From assembly GCA_030068145.1 (NCBI GenBank), contig JAPJBO010000906.1, positions 1-64,000 of the forward strand: DNA of 64,000 nt, written 5' to 3'. The notes below the pieces were generated by a model that worked only from the letters and a program-made list of their open reading frames with translations, ran no database searches and was not told the origin of the DNA. Source of the stretch: Diplonema papillatum. Taxonomy: Eukaryota > Euglenozoa > Diplonemea > Diplonemida > Diplonemidae. Below are positions 42,242-49,683 of the stretch, in pieces. Both the position numbers and the translations under genes were made by a program. Numbering within the stretch: position 1 is the stretch's first letter; every line of letters begins with the position of its first letter.

Positions 42242-42620
42242 CCTGGAGGCGCCCTCTTCGACGATGACGACTCTAGTTCGTGAGATTTTCCCCCTCCCTG
42301 GCGGTAGTATCTTCTTCTGACCATCACTCTTGCTGATTTTCAATTGTCCCTCGCAACCGCCCCGTGCGCAGTCTTTTGTGTGCCTGCAGGGTCTTGTTCA
42401 GAAACTCTTTTTTTCCCCCCCTGCAGGGTTTCCGCGTTCCCCATACTTTTGGGATTTTCGATGGCGAAGAGGAGTTCAGCTTGATGGTTTACAGTTTCTC
42501 GTCCCTTCCAGTTCAGTTAAACAACACCACGGTGCGCGAGGTGTTGGTCGCTCACTACGGCGAGGCGCATTACATCTACCCCTGGGGTTTTTCGAGCAAG
42601 CTACGCGGAGCAGTGGTGCC
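42242..42620 (+). pseudogene. Second half of the split DIRS-like copy
   Basis: Resumes with CCTGGAGGCGCCCTCTTCGA, equivalent to 11944 onward, covers the ORF1 stop (TCGTGAG) and follows 11990-12310 with small deletions. After about 42545 it diverges from the first copy and does not reach the RT. Confidence 0.85.
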
Positions 42621-43175
42621 AAGGGCTCGGTAGCCCGGCTGATATCCCAGCGCGAGACAAAGGTGACCACCTGGAGGTACGAACCTCACCAGAACCTCAG
42701 CGCCAGCAGCGACCTCACCGACTCGTCTTCAACCGCATCCGCAACCACATCCACGACCAATCATGACATCGGTGCGTTTTCTCCTTTTCTTTTTCCAGGT
42801 TTCCGGTCGCTATTCACTGGAATCTACTAGAACTTGATCATTCAGCGCTGTATGCTGCAGCGTACGGCCTGTATAGCATTTCATGATGGGACAAAATACC
42901 GTGACGCGGGTGATAAGTATAGGTTCTTGAACAAACCAAGTCTAGTACAAAACCCGTACACCGCGAGTGTGGGAAAAAGAAGAAACTGAGACTTGAACTC
43001 CATCCTGGAGATGGCAATTGATCATGATCAGAAGGACCTACTCGGGCAGTTGAGCTCCTGCACACATTACAATGCATGTGGCAAAAAAATAGGGAGTTCC
43101 CCTTTTTTGCATGAGAGATAAGCACAGGTAAAATTGGCTTGAGAGGATACTCTTTTTCCATCGTTCCCAGGAACC
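42621..43175. other. No gene recognised
   Basis: Contains one CTGTATGCTGCAGCGTACGG motif (about 42848) like the cluster at 10.7 kb. Otherwise short frames only. Confidence 0.35.
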
Positions 43176-43179
43176 GATG

Positions 43180-43380
43180 GAAATGACAGGCCCGCCTCCG
43201 TCGTTACTGCGAGCCACTTCTGTTTATTTTCCCTATCGTCCTCGTCTCTTTCCTTACCACCTCATCCTCTGCCGCCACACAAAAAGAAGCAGAAAAGCTT
43301 ACTCAAAATATCCAACACCAACGAGGTCTACCGGGCCGCTAGCGGGTCGTCACACAGGGCCTTCACGCGTCTCACCTAGT
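43180..43380 (-). mobile_element. Fragment of the RNase H non-LTR family
   Basis: Matches 8800-8960 (for example GCTAGCGGGTCGTCACACAG versus GCTAACGGGTCGTCGCACAG, and CCTTCACGCGT). It covers the end of the ORF and part of the 3' UTR. Both ends are missing, including the 3' stem-loop. Confidence 0.7.
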
Positions 43381-43515
43381 TTTTTAGACTGTTTCGACTT
43401 TTTTAAAAATAAAAACGCTTGAAGGAATTTTTGAAAGAGCTCAAACCGGAAAACCCGGTCTTGAGAACGGGAGCCAAGGTGTCGGATTCGCCGTGATAAT
43501 TAACGACTTGAAGGA

Positions 43516-44343
43516 TCACGTTAGTGCCAGGATTGTGCGACGCCCGTGTGGGTTCGGAGAATTAAGCGAAGCTGAAATGAGGTTGCTGTGTTGTGATTTT
43601 GGTGGAAGTGGCAAAATGATACCTGAAGAGGGTGGTCCAGCAGCAGGAGGCGCGAAGGTTGCACGTTTGGCACACGAGGCTCTCAACTCACAAAACGTGA
43701 CGACGCCGTTTGCGAACACGGCCTCATCGAATAGCCACTCCCCGGCACGGTAATATTTAGTACCGCCAAGGTGAGCTTCGCCGATGCTCATCCTGGCATA
43801 AACATTGCTGGCCACTAAGTTCAGCGCAAGACCCTCACGATGCACTTCAACTTCATCAACGTACACTATCAGCGTCGTGCCGTCGTAAGTAGCGGCATAG
43901 TGATGCCACTCGAAGTCGACCACTGCACTTGTGACCAAAGCCTGAACGCGGTCAGTCCTGTTGAAAGTATCGACGAACAGGGTCAGGTCGGAACCACCAA
44001 CATACTGAATGCCAATACCAACTCCGGACAAATTCCGCAACTCCTCTCCGCCAATATGGATCAACATTCGCTTTAACCCTGCCAGCTTGCATTTGGCGTA
44101 GATAGACATCGTCCATGGATCCGACCCGAGCGGAACGTCATTTATCCCGAAGCTGTGAAACTGGTCCTCCTCGACGGGCAAGCTTCCTCCGCAGATGGTG
44201 TCGGAGTCAGGAATGAACGTGTAAGCAGCAGGGTCGTCATTCCCAGCACTTCCTTCGTCAACCAGATCCCCGTTGTTGAACGAGTACCGCGAAAACACTA
44301 CGAACGTGGTGGTGTGAACATTAGGTTTTTGTATTGTGAGCAA
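43516..44343 (-). pseudogene. LamG-domain surface protein fragment
   Basis: The minus-strand frame encodes a concanavalin-like LamG domain (YSFNNGDLVDEGSAGND..., SDPWTMSIYAKC, WHHYAATYDGTTLIVYVDEV, GEWLFDEAVFANGVV...CELRASC). It is about 60% identical by eye to the LamG of the gene at 49.7-51.6 kb. Upstream lectin domains, stalk and signal peptide are absent, and downstream text after LRASC is unlike the paralogue. Similar CCGGTCTTGAGA-CGGGAG words flank it (43456, 44375). Confidence 0.7.
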
Positions 44344-44589
44344 AATCAGCGAAATTTCTGTTTTCTTTTACCCAGTCTTGAGACCGGGAGACTAAGGAGT
44401 AAAACCAGCCCTGACTTCATATCCTGGGCGTGCCATCTGAAACCAGGTTTTAGGGGGGCAAGCGACCTTAATCAGAGGTCCTACTTGACTTGTTTCCACA
44501 CACATTACATCAGGGTAAAAGGTACACAGAAGTGTTTGCGTAGTCACGTGGTGGAGTCCAGCCCCAGAAACCAAACCAGGGGGGCAGTC

Positions 44590-44765
44590 GTCTACTGTCA
44601 CAACGCATCCGTGGGTTCGAGGGCAATCTACTCACAGGGTAATCGCAGCAATCTACTGTCATAACGTATCGTGGGTACTTGCGGCAATCTACTGTCACAA
44701 CGTATCCGTAAGTACGAGGACAATCTGCTGCCACAACGTATCCGTAGGTACGAGGACAATCTATT
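44590..44765 (+). repeat. 36-bp array, left copy
   Basis: About five degenerate units of CTACTGTCACAACGTATCCG plus TGGGTACGAGGACAAT. Same orientation as the array at 48616-48967. Confidence 0.85.
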
Positions 44766-44850
44766 ACGATCCATCAGCGTAACGATCAAAGCAGATTACT
44801 TACTACCGGTATGGCACCCCACTGCCGAAAGGTGGCAGTATCGGTTTCCG

Positions 44851-45837
44851 ATGGCAATGAAAGAGGCGTGGTCGAGGTGTTTCTTGGACAAGGCACCAAC
44901 GAAGCGCACCTTCCGGGTGCGCCAGATGGAGGCGTTCTGCGCCTCGGTATTCGGGTCTTGCGACGTCGGCGTGACAGGGTCGGTGATTGCAGTGTTGAGG
45001 GAGTCGCTGGGGGCGACTGCGGCCGAAGTTGTCGGCTTGGACCTGCAGAGAGGTCTTGCCATCTTGATGATGGTCGAAGAGGAGGACGCGCGGGAGAAGG
45101 TGCTCGGAGCGGCGGCGAAGGGCGTTCCACCGCCGCAGCTGGAAGGGTCGTCGCAGCAGCAGCAGCCGCGCCCACAGGAACAGCAATCGACGTCGCAGCC
45201 GCAGCTGCAGGCTGAGGACCCGCGGGTAGCTAGTCTCTCTGCCATCCTACAGCAGGTGTGTAGCGTCGTGGAACAGCAGAAGGTGGCGATCGCGACGCTG
45301 CAGGCCCAGCTTGGGATTCCGGCGGGGGTTGACGGACCGGGGCCGCAGGTCGGGTACCCGGCTCGGTACAGCCTCAAAGACGTTCGCGAATGGTCGGAGA
45401 TTGCGGCGGCCGATCCGCACGGCCTGGTCCGTGACTTGCAGTCAGAGTACGTGGCGGGCAACGTCTCAGCGCCGGGAGGGGCAGCGCTGAAAGGTGCCTT
45501 CGAGAGGCTCAGGACGTGGATCTTGGGCGTAGCCGCCGGTTCAGCGGGTTGGACGGCGAACGAGGAGTTGGTGCGGCTCGGGAACGAGCTTTTGTTGGAA
45601 GTCCGCCTGCACCACGGGTGGTGCGTCGAGAAGGTGCCCCGCGGCAGGATGCTGCGGGAGATGGAGACCGCGGCCGAGGACGTTCTTGATCGGACGATGG
45701 CGAAGGTCAAGGGTGACATGGAGAAGGAGCGGAGCCGCACGGCAAAGTGGGACGCCGCCCCGAGGAGGTACAAGGGTGGAAAGGGTGGCAAGAACTGGTC
45801 TTATGCACGGGGAAACGGTATGCCCGGGGGAAAGTGA
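44851..45837 (+). CDS. Gag-like protein of the VIPER-like element
   Basis: I chose ATG 44851 (MAMKEAW); the frame is open upstream into the repeat array but has no better ATG. About 328 aa. Residues about 1-90 resemble a compact helical domain (RTFRVRQMEAFCASVFGSCD); then a Gln/Pro-rich linker; a helical part containing QQVCSVVEQQKVAIATLQAQ; and a basic Gly/Lys-rich end (KGGKGGKNW) typical of nucleic-acid-binding gag tails. It ends in TGA (45835-45837), after which the same frame stays open into the recombinase. Confidence 0.6.
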   Translation: MAMKEAWSRCFLDKAPTKRTFRVRQMEAFCASVFGSCDVGVTGSVIAVLRESLGATAAEVVGLDLQRGLAILMMVEEEDAREKVLGAAAKGVPPPQLEGSSQQQQPRPQEQQSTSQPQLQAEDPRVASLSAILQQVCSVVEQQKVAIATLQAQLGIPAGVDGPGPQVGYPARYSLKDVREWSEIAAADPHGLVRDLQSEYVAGNVSAPGGAALKGAFERLRTWILGVAAGSAGWTANEELVRLGNELLLEVRLHHGWCVEKVPRGRMLREMETAAEDVLDRTMAKVKGDMEKERSRTAKWDAAPRRYKGGKGGKNWSYARGNGMPGGK

Positions 45838-47166
45838 CTGGCGTCCTTCCGGCAGACAGACGGGGCGTTACCCGCGGGGCCAGTTATCCATCCCATTCCC
45901 TCCCCGATCAATTTTCAAACCCCAACCGCGACATCTTCCCATCGCGCGTTTCCGGACGCGCAGCCAGTTCTCCGTCGGTCGATCCTCGCGTCCGGCATCC
46001 TCCCTCTTCCCGGGTTTCGAAGGGTCTCTCTCGAGGAGGAGACCGAGTCAGTCCTAGCAGCCGTCAGGAGCGTGATCCCCGGCGCACAATCAATTCAGGC
46101 TCTCGCCCCTTCACCAAGGAGCGCGAGAACCAACTCTTCGCCATTTCGCGGATTCTCAGCCGGGGAGGCAGGGCTTCTCACACAGCAGTCGCGCGCGGCG
46201 TCGATCGTCGGCCAAGCGGTTCTCGATTTAGTGGCATCGAAGACGGGCGTGGCGGTCACGCGGACTCTTGCTTCGAGGCACAGAGAGAGAGACGTGACGG
46301 TGTCGGAAGCACGCGACCGATTGCACCAGGTGGTGGGTCGTGCTTGGGCGGAATCGACGGTGGACGATCGACGCAATTTGTGGAGACGATTCCAGGCGTG
46401 GACCAGTGCGCAAGGTATGGGCCTCAACCCGGATACGGCTGTCCTGTTCGTGATGGCTACTTCGGTGGAACCCCAGGGTATGCTGGCGTACTCCCGGTTG
46501 CTGGCGGCGGTTTTTGGCCATTTGGGGGTGAACAGCCAGCCGTTGAAAACGTTGGCGTCTGCTCTCCGTGGTGCTGGTGCAGCTATCCCGCTGTCGCAGG
46601 CGGAGTCGATTCCGCGCGACACGCTCCTTTCATGGGCGATGGACCAGGTGTCGCACGTTCGTTTGGCGACACTCGTCGCGTGGAAGACGGCGTCGCGTTG
46701 GGCCGATGTGTGCATGCTGACGCGGAGAGACTTTGTTCTGGTGACGGACGACGAAGTCATAGTCGACTGGGGAGTGCGGCCGAAGGGTCGTACCAGGAAC
46801 CCGTTTTGTGTGAGCAAGTTGGTGGTTATCTGCGGGCCGTTGACGAACGTGATCGCGATGCTCGTACGAGGCGCGGGGGACTTCCGCCAATTGACGTCGG
46901 TGTCGACAGCGCAGCTCGCGAGAATGTGGGCGGGCGAGCTTCGGATGTGCCGATACTCGGCACACAGCATCAAGAGGGGGGCAGTCGACCACCTGCTGGA
47001 GGCCAAGTCCCTAGGAGCTCCGTTCCCAGAGCACCTGATATCCAGGGTGGCCAAGCACAAGAACGAGGTGGACCCGACCGTGGCGCAGATGACGGTGCGG
47101 TACGCAACCAACGTGGTGGCGCTGGCGCGCGTGCTAAGAACGGCGGAGGCCACTGTGTTTCTGTGA
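45838..47166 (+). CDS. Tyrosine recombinase, in frame with gag after a UGA
   Basis: The frame is open from directly after the gag TGA, through CTG GCG TCC..., with no stop before the TGA at 47164. No start codon is needed if the UGA is read through; GTG 46072 is otherwise the nearest listed start. Catalytic positions (numbered from 46072): Arg209 in TASRWAD; the box SAHSIKRGA with His298 and Lys301 where Arg is usual (Arg302 follows); His329 in AKHKNEV; nucleophile Tyr344 in TVRYATN. The 230-aa upstream extension contains the SAM-like core-binding region. Recombinases of this type integrate circular cDNA. Confidence 0.75.
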   Translation: MASFRQTDGALPAGPVIHPIPSPINFQTPTATSSHRAFPDAQPVLRRSILASGILPLPGFRRVSLEEETESVLAAVRSVIPGAQSIQALAPSPRSARTNSSPFRGFSAGEAGLLTQQSRAASIVGQAVLDLVASKTGVAVTRTLASRHRERDVTVSEARDRLHQVVGRAWAESTVDDRRNLWRRFQAWTSAQGMGLNPDTAVLFVMATSVEPQGMLAYSRLLAAVFGHLGVNSQPLKTLASALRGAGAAIPLSQAESIPRDTLLSWAMDQVSHVRLATLVAWKTASRWADVCMLTRRDFVLVTDDEVIVDWGVRPKGRTRNPFCVSKLVVICGPLTNVIAMLVRGAGDFRQLTSVSTAQLARMWAGELRMCRYSAHSIKRGAVDHLLEAKSLGAPFPEHLISRVAKHKNEVDPTVAQMTVRYATNVVALARVLRTAEATVFL

Positions 47167-48140
47167 AGAACAGGGACCGTTGGACCCGGGTCGGTTTGTC
47201 CAGCAGCACTCGCTGTTCAAGCGGGGGAAAAAGACGCGCTTGCCGAAGAGAAGGCCGCGCTGCATGTTGATAGTGTGCCACCGATGGACGTACCGCTCCT
47301 ACGAGAGCGGATGAATGATGTGACGAGGATTCGGTTCGATGAGACGTGGCGGCGGACATTTGGCGCGACGACGGATACTGCTGCGTCAACGGCTCGTCGG
47401 GATTCGCGGTTGCAAGCACGTCATGCGCATGAGCTGGAAGCTCACGGCATAGCTCGGAGGGCGCGTGGGCCTGGAAGTTCAGTCAACGTGCCATTCACGG
47501 TCTTCGAAGAGAAGGAGGGTGCATTGCGACAGAGGCTCATTCTGTGGACGTTCGAAGCGAACAACGCGATTGAGGCCGACGGAAACAAGGCGTCGGTACC
47601 GCTGGAGCACGTCAGCAAATACGTGCACGCGGAATGCGGATGCACGCGTGACTTTCGCTGCGGGTTCTACGGTGTTGCGATTCCGCACAGCGCGCGTGGC
47701 TCGTTTCGGTTCAGAGATGACGCCGATGAATGGTGAGAGCTCACTCGGTTGCCAATGGGCCACAGCTGTGCACCCGAGTTAATGCACACGTTGACGTCGA
47801 CCGTTGCCGGGCACCCCAATTTCGTCAAGCAGGAACACGCAGTGCCGTCGACGCTCACAGTGCACACTTGGGTCGACAACATTCGGTACGCCGGATCGCA
47901 CAAGGAGGTTCTCGAAGCGACTCGGATCGTCGACGATTGGGCGGCACAGGCGAAGGACGTGGAAGCAAGCGGACACCCGGACAGCGAGCTCGAGATACGA
48001 GTGCATCGGGGTGGACTGGGACCACTCGAAGAACAAGGTGGGCATATCTGCGAAGCTGGCCAGTCTCTGTCCGCTGGGTTAAGAGTGCGGGGAATCCCGC
48101 CGACCTGCCTCATGGGTCCCAGTGTCGGCTCTGACCGATG
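47167..48140 (+). pseudogene. Reverse transcriptase with in-frame UGA and internal deletion; RNase H remnant
   Basis: The same frame continues after the recombinase TGA (47164-47166). RT part: FEEKEGALRQRLILWTFEAN, then FYGVAIP, then ADEW, a TGA at 47734-47736, and LTRLPMGHSCAPELMH in the same frame. The motif-C region reads TWVDNIRYAG, with Asn in the second Asp position. After about 47990 the coding frame shifts (CIGVDWDHSKNKVGISAKL). Near 48070 it jumps to KSAGNPADLPHG, the last RNase H motif, so most of RNase H is deleted. The remainder (ALTDANLADMALAVRSFL) is the C-terminal tail, present in another copy at 49060. Confidence 0.7.
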
Positions 48141-48318
48141 CGAATTTGGCCGACATGGCACTTGCGGTAAGGAGTTTTCTTACTGGCGATATGGGTCTGG
48201 TGGTGTGACTTCCTGGGCTAGCCTGTTCACTCACAAAATCAGTGGCTACCTCATCGTACGTGAAACCCTGTTTATTCTTCCCCTTTCTTTGTCGCAATGA
48301 GTGGATTTCAGAAGCATT

Positions 48319-48528
48319 CTTCTGATAGCAGGTTACACCACAATCTATCAGAAGCCGGTTGGTGACAACCGGGCAAGTGGAGACCACTGACCCGGAGGTC
48401 ACGACAACCGATAGCAGGTTAACACCACAATCTATCAGAAAGGCCGGTTTGTTACAACGGGCCTGATAGCAGGTTACACCACAATCTATGGAAGTCAGAC
48501 TACTGATAGCAGGTTAACACCACAAGAG
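48319..48528 (+). repeat. Four hairpin motifs downstream of the RT
   Basis: Copy 1 (48319-48354) has perfect 10-bp arms CTTCTGATAG / CTATCAGAAG around the 16-base CAGGTTACACCACAAT. Copies 2-4 (48409-48446, 48462-48494, 48502-48528) keep GATAGCAGGTTA(A)CACCACAA but lose part of the right arm. Between copies 1 and 2 lies CCGGTTGGTGACAACCGG, a 7-bp stem with a GTGA loop. Confidence 0.7.
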
Positions 48529-48615
48529 AAATGCAACGATCAAGTTAAGCGCACGCGAAGCGCAGTAGCGCAGCTCATGATGAACTCAGCAAGTGAAGCG
48601 CCAAGGCATTCTGCT

Positions 48616-48967
48616 GTCACAACGTATCCGTGGGTACGAGGACAATCTACTGTCACAACGTATCCGTGGGTACGAGGACAATCTGCTGTCACAACGTATC
48701 CGTGGGTACGAGGATAATCTACTGTCACAACGTATCCGTGGGTGCGAGGACAATCTACTGTCACAACGTATCCGTGGGTACGAGGACAATCTACTGTCAC
48801 AACGTATCCGTGGGTGCGAGGACAATCTACTGTCACAACGTATCCGTGGGTACGAGGACAATCTACTGTCACAACGTATCCGTGGGTGCGAGGACAATCT
48901 CCTGTCGCAACGTATCCGTGGGTACGAGGACAATCTACTGTCACAACGTATCCGTGGGTACGAGGAC
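48616..48967 (+). repeat. 36-bp array, right copy, about ten units
   Basis: Units of CTGTCACAACGTATCCGTGG plus GTACGAGGACAATCTA, with A/G alternation (GTACGAG, GTGCGAG) making a 72-bp higher-order period in the middle. All six frames stay open across the array, so the long frames here are not genes. Confidence 0.9.
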
Positions 48968-48984
48968 CCTGGGGCGAGGGGTTT

Positions 48985-49683
48985 CTGTACTTAATTGGAT
49001 CAAAGAATGTCAGTGGGCTGGATTGTTTTTCCGGCCGATGTCCCTTCGAGAATGGCCCTTGCTGCCGATGCCTCGGATGAGGATAGGCAACAACTGTTAC
49101 TGGCGGTAAAGGCCTTCTTTACTCGCGAGGGGGCTGGTGGCGTGACGTGCAGTCATAGCCTGATGGTCGGTGTTCTTCCCCTTCGTTTGTTTGTAAGTAT
49201 CCGCTTTGGTTTCACCTTTTGTTTGAGATGGAGATGCACGAGCCCTACCGGAGGAAGGGGCCAACAAAAGCCCCATAGAGCCAGCAGTGAGGCTAGAAGA
49301 CGCCAGCTCCAATTCTTGCAGTTTACTGAGGGAATAGGAGCAAGACGCATGGCTAGATGAGCACGACCACCTCGAATCGACACCAGGAGAATTCGGGGTG
49401 GAGCTGGCTTCTACAACTATTAATATTCCGGCAAAAGGTAGCAATCCTCAACTAGCCCGAACCAACAGGATCAAAGCATGTCAGTCACACCTTCCCGATT
49501 ATTTTTCCCACCCTCCATCCCCGGCGTGACGTAGTCCCGGGGGCAGTCATAGCCTCATGGTCGGTGTTCTTCCCCTTCGTTTGTTTGTAAGTATCCGCTG
49601 TGGTTTCACCTTTTGCTTGAGATGGAGATGCACGAGCCCTACCGGAGGAAGGGGCCAACAAAAGCCCCACAGAGCCAGCAGTG
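48985..49683 (+). repeat. Two direct repeats at the 3' side of the VIPER-like element
   Basis: Repeat 1 (48985-49289) and repeat 2 (49468-49683) share GGATCAAAG(A/C)ATGTCAG at the start. They also share about 145 bp from CAGTCATAGCCT to GAGCCAGCAGTG, almost identical. Repeat 2 lacks about 100 bp that in repeat 1 encode the RT C-terminal tail (DRQQLLLAVKAFFTREGAGG). They look like terminal fragments of two copies or split direct repeats. Confidence 0.75.

Larger units (their letters stand above)
44580..49683 (+). mobile_element. VIPER-like tyrosine-recombinase retroelement, flanked by 36-bp arrays
   Basis: Order on the plus strand: 36-bp array (44590-44765), gag-like ORF, tyrosine recombinase, RT with internally deleted RNase H, hairpin repeats (48319-48528), 36-bp array (48616-48967), and two direct repeats (48985-49289 and 49468-49683). 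Gag, then recombinase, then RT-RNase H is the order I know from trypanosomatid VIPER elements. In DIRS and Ngaro the recombinase follows RT. Which repeats are the real ends is not settled. Confidence 0.65.

Noticed and set aside
45747-47270. 507-aa frame overlapping gag end and recombinase
   Set aside because: Different frame from the recognisable recombinase; Gly/Arg/Ser-rich composition typical of a shifted reading of GC-rich coding DNA.
48983-48998. TTTCTGTACTTAATTG resembling, from memory, the end of a diplonemid spliced leader
   Set aside because: Short, gapped match recalled from memory; no donor splice site context, no upstream part of the leader and no SL RNA fold around it.
48593-49109. 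Several overlapping frames across the 36-bp array (SQRIRGYEDN, HNVSVGTRTIY)
   Set aside because: 36 bp is divisible by three and the unit lacks stops in all frames, so these are artefacts.
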